Of a stretch of 9,414 bases of DNA, positions 1-6,344 are shown in pieces (positions within the stretch are counted from its first letter, which is position 1; the number at the start of each line of letters is the position of its first letter). The position numbers and the translations under genes are program-made. The notes below the pieces were generated by a model, which was not told the DNA's origin, did no database searches, and was given only the letters and a program-made list of their open reading frames with translations. This stretch comes from an uncultured Collinsella sp. (lineage in GTDB: Bacteria; Actinomycetota; Coriobacteriia; Coriobacteriales; Coriobacteriaceae): assembly GCA_900552145.1 (NCBI GenBank), contig URYW01000069.1, positions 1 through 9,414 on the forward strand, read 5' to 3'.

Positions 1-162
1 CTCTGCTATGCCTTCGGCACCGCCTGGTGCGTGGCCGGCTATCTCCAGGGCGGCAAGGCCGGCAGCGTTCTCAGCGCCCTTCTTCTGTGCGTGGTCCCCT
101 ACCTCCTGCCGGACCTCCTGAAGCTCACCCAGGCCGCCGTCATCGCAAAGCGGGCGGGATAA
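1..162 (+). CDS. bioY: Biotin transporter BioY, C-terminal fragment (5' end outside window)
   Basis: Frame 1 is open from the first base to a TAA at 160-162, giving 53 residues without a start codon. They begin LCYAFGTAW and continue with a hydrophobic stretch and LCVVPYLLPDLLKLTQA. This matches what I know of the last two membrane helices of BioY, where a CYxxGT(x)W element is followed by a conserved (V/L)PF(L/I)xxDxxK segment and a short basic tail (here AKRAG). BioY is the substrate-binding membrane component of biotin uptake, working alone or with an ECF energizing module. Third codon positions are almost all G or C, unlike the DNA from about 650 to 2,200. The gene converges on the trpB-like gene, with a bidirectional hairpin between them. 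Identification rests on a short fragment, but the motif order is distinctive. Confidence 0.72.
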   Translation, partial: LCYAFGTAWCVAGYLQGGKAGSVLSALLLCVVPYLLPDLLKLTQAAVIAKRAG

Positions 163-175
163 GCCCCATAAAAAC

Positions 176-207
176 CGCGCCCCGGACCGCCATGGGTCCG
201 GGGCGCG
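176..207. terminator. Bidirectional rho-independent terminator between bioY and trpB-like gene
   Basis: A perfect 13-bp inverted repeat has arms CGCGCCCCGGACC (176-188) and GGTCCGGGGCGCG (195-207) around a 6-nt loop. On the + strand it is followed by a G/T-rich stretch with TTTT at 213-216. On the minus strand it is followed by GGTTTTTAT, a better U-tract. It sits between two convergent stop codons (160-162 and 232-234), so it can end transcription from both sides. Confidence 0.85.
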
Positions 208-231
208 TTGGGTTTTGGGCGGCGGGGGCGC

Positions 232-1608
232 TCAGTCCACCTGGGGCAGGCCGGCAAAGCCCTGGGCCAGGTCGTCGTCGGTGGGGATGTAGTCGTTCAT
301 CTCCCCGTTGTTGAACTTCTCATAGGCCACCATGTCAAAATAGCCGGTGCCGGTGAGGCCGAAGACAATGGTCTTCTCCTCCCCGGTCTCTTTGCACTTG
401 AGGGCCGCGTCGATGGCCACCCGGATGGCGTGGCTGGACTCGGGGGCGGGGAGGATGCCCTCGATCCGGGCAAACTGCTCGGCGGCTTCAAACACCTTGG
501 TCTGCTCCACGGACACGGCCTCCATGTAGCCGTCGTGGTACAGCTGGGAGAGGATGCTGCTCATGCCATGATACCGCAGACCGCCTGCGTGGTTGGGGGA
601 GGGGATAAAGCCGCTGCCCAGCGTATACATCTTTGCCAGAGGGGTTACCATGCCTGTATCGCAGAAGTCATACGCAAATTTCCCTCTTGTCAGGCTCGGA
701 CAGGATGCAGGCTCAACTGCGATAATCTGATAATCCTTCTCGCCACGCAGCTTTTCGCCCATGAAGGGAGAAATCAGACCGCCCAGATTGGAGCCGCCGC
801 CTGCACAGCCGATGATGATATCAGGCTCGATGCCGTATTTATCAAGAGCTGCCTTTGTTTCCATACCGATGATGGACTGATGCAGCAGAACCTGATTCAG
901 CACACTGCCCAGAACATAACGATAGCCCTCCTTGCCGACTGCCGTTTCTACGGCTTCGGAAATGGCACAGCCAAGGCTGCCCGTTGTGCCGGGATGCTCC
1001 GCCAGAATCTTCTTCCCGATTTCCGTTGTGGTAGAGGGGGAAGGGGTTACGGATGCGCCATAGGTACGCAAGACCTCACGGCGGAAGGGCTTCTGATCAT
1101 AGGAAACCTTAACCATGTATACGTTGCAGTCCAGACCCAGATATGCACACGCCATGGAAAGCGCTGTGCCCCACTGCCCTGCGCCCGTTTCTGTTGTTAC
1201 GCCCTTTAGGCCCTGCTTTTTCGCATAATACGCCTGTGCAATGGCAGAATTCAGCTTATGGCTGCCACTGGTGTTATTGCCCTCGAACTTATAATAAATT
1301 TTTGCGGGTGTCTGCAATTTTTCTTCCAGACAATATGCACGAACCAAAGGAGATGGTCTGTACATTTTATAAAAATCCAAAATTTCCTGTGGGATGTCGA
1401 TGTAAGCAGTATCGTTATCTAATTCCTGCTGTACCAACTCATCGCAGAAAACTGCGCCAAGCTCCTCGGCTGTCATGGGCTGCAGTGTGCCGGGGTTCAG
1501 AAGCGGTGCCGGTTTATTTTTCATATCCGCACGCACGTTATACCATTTTTTCGGCATTTCCTGCTCATCCAGATAAATTTTGTAGGGAATGTTCTTTTCT
1601 GTTTTCAT
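232..1608 (-). CDS. trpB: TrpB2-type tryptophan synthase beta-like PLP enzyme (composite of two sources)
   Basis: The 458-residue protein is the usual length for the TrpB2 ('TrpB-like') branch, which is longer than TrpB1. It joins indole and serine to make tryptophan with PLP. Visible motifs: NNTSGSHKLN with the PLP lysine at about K118, TETGAGQWG with catalytic glutamate at about E140, and the phosphate-binding loop GCAGGGSN at about 267-274. The start at 1608 is chosen because AGGAG (1617-1621) lies 8 nt upstream. An upstream in-frame ATG at 1656 has no such site and would add a lysine-rich tail. No trpA is adjacent, which is common for TrpB2. A strong promoter lies at 1693-1721. Codon use changes abruptly at about residues 327-350: the first three quarters use A/T-ending codons freely, while the last quarter is almost all G/C-ending. 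The protein motifs run straight through, so the gene looks spliced from two organisms. Confidence 0.9.
   Translation of the reverse strand: MKTEKNIPYKIYLDEQEMPKKWYNVRADMKNKPAPLLNPGTLQPMTAEELGAVFCDELVQQELDNDTAYIDIPQEILDFYKMYRPSPLVRAYCLEEKLQTPAKIYYKFEGNNTSGSHKLNSAIAQAYYAKKQGLKGVTTETGAGQWGTALSMACAYLGLDCNVYMVKVSYDQKPFRREVLRTYGASVTPSPSTTTEIGKKILAEHPGTTGSLGCAISEAVETAVGKEGYRYVLGSVLNQVLLHQSIIGMETKAALDKYGIEPDIIIGCAGGGSNLGGLISPFMGEKLRGEKDYQIIAVEPASCPSLTRGKFAYDFCDTGMVTPLAKMYTLGSGFIPSPNHAGGLRYHGMSSILSQLYHDGYMEAVSVEQTKVFEAAEQFARIEGILPAPESSHAIRVAIDAALKCKETGEEKTIVFGLTGTGYFDMVAYEKFNNGEMNDYIPTDDDLAQGFAGLPQVD
545..645. other. Composition junction A/B inside the trpB-like gene
   Basis: To the left (lower coordinates) nearly every minus-strand codon ends in G or C (GCC, GTG, ATC, CTC). 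To the right, codons such as ACA, AGA, GGG, AAA, GTA, CCT and GCA appear at once. The bases between, coding about MYTLGSGF to YHGMS, suit either style, so the exact joint cannot be placed. The reading frame is kept. Confidence 0.6.
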
Positions 1609-1626
1609 TCTGTTTTCTCCTCTCGT

Positions 1627-1645
1627 CTTTTCTTTTCTTTTCTTT
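1627..1645. repeat. Pentanucleotide tract (CTTTT)n in trpB-like leader
   Basis: Three full CTTTT units plus CTTT run from 1627 to 1645. On the minus strand this is an AAAAG-repeated purine tract in the 5' leader, between the promoter and the AGGAG ribosome-binding site. It is short, so length variation is possible but unproven. Confidence 0.6.
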
Positions 1646-1692
1646 GCTGTTCTCATCTAGTCTAAAAAATTTTTGCTGAAAAAATTTTGTCT

Positions 1693-1721
1693 ATCGTACC
1701 TCTTTCAAAGACACCTGTCAA
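1693..1721 (-). promoter_or_regulatory. Sigma-70 promoter for the trpB-like gene
   Basis: Read on the minus strand, a consensus -35 TTGACA (1716-1721) is followed, after exactly 17 nt, by -10 TACGAT (1693-1698). Transcription would start near 1686, leaving a leader of roughly 78 nt that is A/T-rich and then purine-rich. No T-box, trp leader peptide or TRAP repeats were recognised in that leader. Confidence 0.85.
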
Positions 1722-1738
1722 TACCAGACGGAGCTTTT

Positions 1739-1774
1739 CGGCAAAACGCCGCCTCCCACTCGGACAAATGTCCG
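1739..1774. repeat. Two short palindromes in the thiC-trpB intergenic region
   Basis: The palindrome CGGACAAATGTCCG (1761-1774, 6-bp arms, 2-nt loop) and the small hairpin CGGCAAAACGCCG (1739-1751) lie between the thiC stop codon and the trpB promoter. On the minus strand the second is followed by AAAAGC, not a U-tract, so neither is a convincing terminator. The 1761 palindrome could be an operator just upstream of the -35 box. The rest of 1609-1819 shows nothing else. Confidence 0.4.
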
Positions 1775-1819
1775 CCGTATTTGGTATATTCCTATGAAAA
1801 CAGTTTGTTTTGATCGGGA

Positions 1820-3151
1820 TTATTCATCAAAAATGCTGACAATTTCGCCATCCAGAATACGATTTGTGTTCTTGACTGCACAGAAATTGCCGCACATGCT
1901 GCAGGTATCCTCCTTTTCGGGCTTTGCCTCTGCTCTGTAACGGCGCGCCTTTTCGGGGTCCATGCTCAGGCGGAACATTTCCTCCCAATCCAGACGCTTT
2001 CTTGCTTCGCTCATTTTGTAGTCCCAATCTGCCGCGTGGGGGATTCCCTTTGCGATATCGGCTGCGTGTGCCGCAATCTTCGCCGCAATGATCCCTTCCT
2101 TTACATCTGCTGCGTTGGGCAGGCGCAAATGCTCCGCAGGGGTTACATAGCACAGGAATGCCGCACCCGATGCCGCCGCAAGCGCACCGCCGATGGCAGA
2201 GGTGATGTGGTCATAGCCGGGGGCAATGTCGGTGACAATGGGACCCAGCACATAGAACGGGGCGTTGTGGCACAGGCGCTTCTGCAGTTTCATGTTGGCG
2301 GCGATCTCGTCGAGCGCCATGTGGCCCGGACCCTCGACCATAACCTGGACGCCGGCGGCCCATGCGCGCTTGCACAGCTTGCCCAGCTCGATCATCTCGG
2401 CGGTCTCGGTGGCGTCGTTGGAGTCGTAGAGGCAGCCCGGGCGACAGGAGTCGCCGAGCGAAATCGTCACGTCGTACTCGTGGCAGATTTCGAGCAGCTC
2501 GTCGTAGAACTCATAGAACGGGTTCTCGTTACCGGTGACCTCCATCCAGCCAAACAGCAGCGAGCCGCCGCGGCTCACGATGTTCATCAGGCGTCCGGTC
2601 TCCTTAAAGGTCTTTGTGCCCGACTAGTTGATGCCGCAGTGGATGGTAATAAAGTCCACGCCGTCCTCGGCGTGCGCGCGCACGACCTCGAACAGGTCGT
2701 CCTTGGTAAGCTTGACCAGCGGCTTTTCCATGTAGCCGATGGCGTCGTACATGGGGACGGTACCTACCATGAGCGGCGTCTCGTCGATGAGCTGCTGGCG
2801 GAACTGGCGCGTCTTGCCCGAGTTGGAGAGGTCCATGATGGCGTCGGCGCCAAAGTCCTCGGCGATCTTGACCTTCTTCCATTCCTCGGCGGCATCGGCC
2901 TTGTCGCCCGAGATGCCCAAGTTCACGTTGACCTTGGTGGACAGGCCCTCACCGACGCCAAAGGCGCGCATGCCTTTTTTGATGTGCACGATGTTGGCAG
3001 GAATGGCGATGCGGCCGTCGGCCACGCGCTCGCGGATGTACTCGGGGTCGCGATGCTCGCGCTCGGCGACCTCCTTCATCTGCGGTGTGATCTGCCCGGC
3101 GCGGGCGAAGTCGATTTGCGTGACGAGCTTGGGCTCGGTCTGTGTGCTCAT
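1820..3151 (-). CDS. thiC: Phosphomethylpyrimidine synthase ThiC with in-frame amber codon (composite gene)
   Basis: ThiC is a radical-SAM enzyme that rearranges aminoimidazole ribotide into HMP-P for thiamine synthesis. From ATG 3151 (AAGGGAG 8 nt upstream, just after a TPP riboswitch) to TAA 1820-1822 there are 443 codons, the normal clostridial-type length. Seen motifs: NLGISGDK and DLSNSGKTR in the N-terminal part, VDFITIHCGIN, IVSRGGSLL, SLGDSCRPG, VMVEGPGHM, APFYVLGPIVTDIAPGYDH, and the C-terminal [4Fe-4S] cluster motif CSMCGNFC. Codon 176 is TAG (2624-2626), directly after HCGIN, in a position that is a normal residue in homologues. The same frame continues as SGTKTFKETGRL, so there is no frameshift. 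From about 2,250 downward the codon style changes to that of the trpB 5' part, so the C-terminal third comes from another source. Without readthrough it yields a 175-residue fragment. Confidence 0.88.
2180..2300. other. Composition junction B/C inside thiC
   Basis: On the minus strand, codons above about 2,300 are Collinsella-like (GAC, GAG, CTC, GCC, ATC). Below about 2,180 they include GCA, GTA, AGA, GGA, ACA and TTG. The part in between encodes the highly conserved HNAPFYVLGPIVTDIAPGYDH stretch, where DNA of unrelated species is most alike. The frame is kept. Confidence 0.6.
2624..2626 (-). other. In-frame TAG codon 176 of thiC
   Basis: Minus-strand context is AAC TAG TCG. One base change from CAG (Gln, a C-to-T transition) or AAG (Lys) would give this TAG. 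A possible restart exists downstream: AAGGAG (2600-2605) lies 12 nt before ATG 2587, but those bases also encode the conserved FKETGRLM segment. Confidence 0.95.
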
Positions 3152-3160
3152 TGGCACGGC

Positions 3161-3251
3161 TCCCTTCGTTGGCATTACCCATATCAGGTTTGCGGGGCAG
3201 GGCGGGCGCGCCCAATCTCAGCCTGCCGTCTTGTCCTGCAAGCCCCCCGTT
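3161..3251 (-). ncRNA. TPP riboswitch (THI element) controlling thiC
   Basis: The minus-strand leader carries the conserved THI-box parts in order: GGGGGGC at the 5' side (about 3243-3249), P3 arms GCTTGC and GCAGGC, CTGAGA (3216-3221), ACCTGAT (3183-3189), GGGTAATGCC (3171-3180) and the closing GAAGGGA (3161-3167). These are the pyrimidine- and pyrophosphate-sensing halves of the TPP aptamer. The closing element contains the thiC Shine-Dalgarno sequence (AAGGGAG, 3160-3166), 8 nt before the ATG. TPP binding would thus be expected to hide the ribosome-binding site, i.e. translational control. No separate expression-platform terminator fits in the gap. Confidence 0.92.
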
Positions 3252-3266
3252 TATGTAATGGGCTCA

Positions 3267-3272
3267 AGTATA
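3267..3272 (-). promoter_or_regulatory. Possible -10 box for riboswitch-thiC transcript
   Basis: TATACT on the minus strand lies about 16 nt before the aptamer begins, which suits a start near 3260. No good -35 is present at 16-18 nt; TTAGGC lies at a 19-nt spacing. On the + strand, TACGAT at 3284-3289 could be the -10 of the divergent gene, also without a clear -35. Confidence 0.45.
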
Positions 3273-3322
3273 GCTCGAATGGGTACGATTGGCCTAACGA
3301 GCGTGCCTGTGAGGAGGCGAAC

Positions 3323-3844
3323 ATGGAAGACAAGCATCTATATCGAGAGACGCAATGGGATGTATCGGCCGAGGAAAGCCGTGCGCACCATGGCCTTGTC
3401 GCGATCGGTTTTGCGGTGCTTGCCGTGCTGGTGATTGCCTTTTGTATCTGGACGTTTGGTGGTCGCGGCGGCGCTGCATGGGAGTTCGAGGCTGATGATA
3501 GCCTACCGATTATGACGGTGAGGAGTACTGGCGGTAATGCCAATACGCTCGCCGTTCCGGGCGATTATTGGTACCCGTGCGATGAGTTTGTGCAGTTGCA
3601 GCTGAGTGGTGGGTCTATTCCTGGTGAGGAAATCGAACGCGTGACGTATGATGCGACGTTCAAAACGTTGACGGTGAAGCTCAAAGATCAAGGGGATGTG
3701 CCCACGACGATGGATATCGCGCTGACGGAATGGCGCCTGGAGCCCCCGTCGGGTGTTGCGGTGTCCGAGGTCGAGCACGTCAAGATTGTCTATCAGGACG
3801 GTTCGACAAACGGGATTGCAAAGGCCGATGGCTTGGCGGAGTAA
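3323..3844 (+). CDS. Hypothetical single-pass membrane protein
   Basis: The start is ATG 3323 with GAGGAGG (3311-3317) 5 nt upstream; the end is TAA 3842-3844, giving 173 residues. I do not recognise a family. Residues 1-24 are charged and hydrophilic, and 25-45 (LVAIGFAVLAVLVIAF...) form one clear membrane helix. A short glycine-rich linker (GGRGG) follows, then about 125 residues of soluble, probably extracytoplasmic domain rich in Asp, Glu, Thr and Val with alternating beta-like stretches (PIMTVRSTG, TFKTLTVKLKD, VEHVKIVYQDG). There is no lipobox and no signal-peptidase site after the helix, so an N-in anchored topology is likely. The gene is transcribed away from thiC and converges on yaaA with only 23 nt between stop codons. 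Codon use is Collinsella-like but less GC-biased than its neighbours. Confidence 0.82.
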   Translation: MEDKHLYRETQWDVSAEESRAHHGLVAIGFAVLAVLVIAFCIWTFGGRGGAAWEFEADDSLPIMTVRSTGGNANTLAVPGDYWYPCDEFVQLQLSGGSIPGEEIERVTYDATFKTLTVKLKDQGDVPTTMDIALTEWRLEPPSGVAVSEVEHVKIVYQDGSTNGIAKADGLAE

Positions 3845-3867
3845 CGGGGTGTTTGGAAACGGCGGGC

Positions 3868-4677
3868 CTATAGTGCCTGCGCGTTCATGAAAACCAGGGT
3901 GTTTTTGTCTGAAAGCTCGGGGATGTGCCGATAGCCGATATTGAATGCGGTAAGTTCGCTTGCATCCTCGAGCTTGTTTTCTGCCATCCACCGCACCATG
4001 GAGCCGCGCGCCTTTTTGCTGGCGGTCGACTGTTGGATGGGCTTCCCGTTGCGGATGCCCTCGCCAAAGAGGCATGTGACGGCTGTGGCGTCGCCCGCGA
4101 GGTGGGGCAGAACGGCTTTGGCATACTCTACGCTGGCGAGGTTGACGATCGTGGTGTTTGAGCCTGCCGGGGCGATAGCCCGCGCGAGCTTATCGCTCCA
4201 AAATGCGTAGAGGTCTCGGGCATCGTCAACGGCGAGCTTCGCGCCCATCTCCAACCGATACGGTTCGACGGCATGAAAGGGACGAACGCACCCGTAGAGG
4301 CCGGAGAGGATCCACAGATGGTCTTGCAGCCATGCGAGCTGCGCGGAATCCATCACCTCGGGTGCCATGCTCTGGTATTGAATGCCGTGATAGGACATGA
4401 CGGCAGGGGAGAGGTGGCGAGCGAGTGCGGGATTGTCGAGATCGCCGCTTTTCAGGATGGGCCCGAACTCATGCAGGGTGTTGAGGCAAGGCCCCAGCAG
4501 TTTGTCACTCACGTTCCACAGCGCCTGCAGGCCGCCGCTGCCTTCATTTCGTTCGATATCTAGCAGTGCGTGGTGGAGGCGAGCCGTCTCGTGCGCAAAA
4601 GGTGGAATGCCCAGGACTTCAAAAGCATCTTGGGCCGTGCGCATCTGCTTGGCGGGCGAAATGATGACCTGCAGCAT
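3868..4677 (-). CDS. yaaA: Peroxide stress protein YaaA (UPF0246/DUF328 family)
   Basis: The 269-residue protein is near the family's usual length of about 250-260. The family limits intracellular free iron and so protects DNA and proteins from hydrogen peroxide in E. coli; the biochemical activity is poorly defined. Recognisable elements: the N-terminal MLQVIISPAKQM, MSYHGIQYQ (about 94-101), LSGLYGCVRPFHAVEPYRLEMG (split here as about 125-145), FGEGIRNGKPI (about 204-214) and ARGSMVRWMAEN (about 223-234). The start at 4677 is supported by AGAGGAGAG just upstream. A longer upstream reading would run through a hairpin and into the preceding gene. The stop is TAG (3868-3870), exactly where the family ends (LVFMNAQAL). 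The next in-frame stop is TGA at 3793-3795, 24 sense codons later. It follows the M18 aminopeptidase in the same direction, but a terminator-like hairpin separates them. Confidence 0.9.
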   Translation of the reverse strand: MLQVIISPAKQMRTAQDAFEVLGIPPFAHETARLHHALLDIERNEGSGGLQALWNVSDKLLGPCLNTLHEFGPILKSGDLDNPALARHLSPAVMSYHGIQYQSMAPEVMDSAQLAWLQDHLWILSGLYGCVRPFHAVEPYRLEMGAKLAVDDARDLYAFWSDKLARAIAPAGSNTTIVNLASVEYAKAVLPHLAGDATAVTCLFGEGIRNGKPIQQSTASKKARGSMVRWMAENKLEDASELTAFNIGYRHIPELSDKNTLVFMNAQAL

Positions 4678-4692
4678 GAACTCTCCTCTGCC

Positions 4693-4765
4693 AAAAAAGA
4701 AATTGCGGTGGAATACGGTCTGTTTTGGCCGTTTATGGGCCAGTTTAGTCCGTATTTCACCGCAA
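4693..4765 (-). terminator. Long hairpin with U-tract between M18 aminopeptidase and yaaA
   Basis: Arms TTGCGGTGGAATACGG (4703-4718) and CCGTATTTCACCGCAA (4750-4765) pair at 15 of 16 positions. Inside them a second stem, TGGCC/GGCCA, forms a bulged 63-nt cruciform. On the minus strand the structure is followed by TTTCTTTTTT, so it is a good intrinsic terminator after the aminopeptidase stop codon (4781-4783). It ends about 15 nt before the yaaA ribosome-binding site, so yaaA either needs readthrough or its own promoter, and I saw no clear promoter there. Confidence 0.75.
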
Positions 4766-4780
4766 CTGATGAAGGGTTGG

Positions 4781-6178
4781 TTAGGCTCGCTCGATGAAGG
4801 CCTTGTAGCCGCGATATGCCTCGTAGATGTCGGCCTTGTTGGCGACCTCCCACAGGGCGTGCATGGACAGGACGGCAACGCCGGAGTCGATGACGTTCAT
4901 GCCGTACTTGGCCATGATGTAGGCGATGGTGCCGCCGCCACCAGCGTTGACGCGGCCGAGCTCGCAGGTCTGGAAGTCCACGCCGGCCTCGTCCATGATG
5001 TCGCGGACGAGGGCCACATACTCGGCGTCGGCGTCGTTAGAGCCGCCCTTGCCGCGGCTGCCCGTGTACTTGTTAAAGCACAGGCCGCGACCCATGAAGG
5101 CGGCGTTCTTGGTCTCGAACTTGCCGGCATAGCCCGGGTCGAAGCCGGCGGACACGTCGGAGGAGAGCATACGGCTGCGGGCGAGCGCGCGGCGCAGAGC
5201 CAGCGGGCTGTCCTCGCCGGCGAGCATCATGATCTCGGCGACGGTGTTCTCGAAGAAGCGACTCGTCATGCCGGTGGCACCCACGGAACCGATCTCCTCC
5301 TTGTCGACGATGAGCGTGATGCGCGTGCGCTCCACGTTGGTGACGTTGATCTGGGCGAGCATGGAGGGGTAGGCACAGACGCGGTCGTCATGGCCATAGC
5401 CCAGAATCATGGAGCGGTCGAGGCCCATGTCGCGGGCGGGACCGGCGGGCACGACTTCGATCTCGGCGGAGAGGAAGTCCTCCTCCTCGACGTCATACTG
5501 CTCCTTGAGGATATCCAAGAACATCTGCTTGACGGGCTCCTTGGGGGCGTCCTTGTCGTCCTCATCGAACTTGACGGGACGGCCGCCCACGATCACGTCG
5601 AGAATCTCGGCGTCGACGGCGTCCTTGGCGGGCTTGGCCATCTGCTCGCTCGAGAGATGGATCAGCAGGTCGGAGATGGTAAAGACCGGGTCGTCGGCCT
5701 TGTCGCCGATATTGATGTCGACGGTGGTGCCGTCCTTTTTGCAGATGACGCCCACGAGTGCGAGCGGGGAGGCCACCCAGTGGTAGCTCTTGACGCCGCC
5801 GTAGTAGTGCGAGTCGAGATAAGCCATGTCGCCGGCCTCGAAGGCGGGGTTCTGCTTAAGGTCCAGGCGCGGCGAGTCCACGTGCGCGCCCAGGATGTTA
5901 AAGCCCTGCTCGAGCGGGGCGGTGCCCAGATTGACGAGCATAAGGTCCTTGCCGTGGTTAGCGGCATACACCTTGTCGCCTGCCTTAAGCTCGCGGCCTG
6001 CGGCGATTACGGTCTCCAGGTCGACGTATCCTGCCTCCTCGGCCATCTTGATGCCGGCCTTGACGCACAGGCGCTCGGTCTTGTTCTCACTCAAAAACTG
6101 CTTATAGCCGCGGCAAAGCTCCTCGAGCTCCTAGATTTGCTGTGGCGTGTACTTTTTCCATGCGCAGGGACGCTCCAT
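4781..6178 (-). CDS. M18 family aminopeptidase with in-frame amber codon 16
   Basis: M18 enzymes are cytoplasmic, dinuclear-metal aminopeptidases that remove N-terminal residues from peptides. From ATG 6178 to TAA 4781-4783 there are 465 codons, the expected length. AAAGGAG lies just upstream of this ATG. Metal and catalytic motifs: GAHVDSPRLD (H99, D101), YGHDDRVCAY (about 261-270), DKEEIGSVGATG (E294/E295), MLSSDVSAGFDP (D341) and the C-terminal LSMHA (H440). GRVNAGGGGTIAY near residue 410 is also family-typical. Codon 16 is TAG (6131-6133). Before it stands MERPCAWKKYTPQQI and after it ELEELCRGYKQFLSENKTER, together matching the family N-terminus (MER..W..Y....LKE...GYK.FL...KTER from memory). 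So the true start is upstream of the TAG and the TAG is not a 5' boundary. A TTG at 6094 (codon 29) could restart translation but has no well-placed ribosome-binding site. Confidence 0.9.
6131..6133 (-). other. In-frame TAG codon 16 of the M18 aminopeptidase
   Basis: Minus-strand context is ATC TAG GAG. By memory the aligned residue in homologues is usually Lys or another polar residue. CAG to TAG is a C-to-T transition, and a CCAGG precursor here would be a Dcm-type 5-methylcytosine hotspot. AAG to TAG is a transversion. The flanking frame is intact on both sides. Confidence 0.93.
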
Positions 6179-6217
6179 GACGCAGGCTCCTTTCGGATCG
6201 ATCGTGCTGGTTGATGT

Positions 6218-6252
6218 ACCGTGAGTCATCGTATCACGCGCGGGCTCACGGT
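6218..6252. promoter_or_regulatory. Extended -10 promoter for the aminopeptidase inside an 8-bp inverted repeat
   Basis: On the minus strand TGA-TACGAT (6228-6236) is an extended -10 element that would start transcription near 6221, about 43 nt before the ATG. It is flanked by a perfect inverted repeat, ACCGTGAG (6218-6225) and CTCACGGT (6245-6252), separated by 19 nt. The layout resembles an operator over a promoter; it could also be chance or an RNA hairpin. No clear polA promoter was found in the rest of 6179-6344; TAAACT at 6297-6302 is a weak candidate. Confidence 0.45.
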
Positions 6253-6344
6253 GGCGGGGGAGCTTGATGTGAGGTGGCCGCGGGGCGGGGAGCGTGTAAA
6301 CTGGAGTGAGCAAACCGTGCCCAGCCCAAAGCGAGGTATTCAAT

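Noticed and set aside
2585..2626. thiC as two separate genes with restart at ATG 2587
   Set aside because: An AAGGAG lies 12 nt upstream, but it also encodes conserved ThiC residues. Neither half would contain a complete active site, so a split gene is unlikely.
2623..2628. ACTAGT (SpeI site) at the amber as a cloning scar
   Set aside because: The surrounding sequence is natural thiC with no vector, and the second amber has no such site.
2600..2640. Frameshift as the cause of the thiC interruption
   Set aside because: The frame is identical before and after the TAG; only one codon is affected.
2036..3844. A 602-codon + strand open frame running antisense to thiC and into the membrane protein gene
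   Set aside because: Its first part is a shadow of the GC-rich thiC antisense strand. Only the part from ATG 3323 has a ribosome-binding site and its own protein character.
4397..6214. A 605-codon + strand open frame opposite the aminopeptidase
   Set aside because: It is Val/Gly/Leu/His-rich low-information antisense sequence of the M18 gene, with no family motif.
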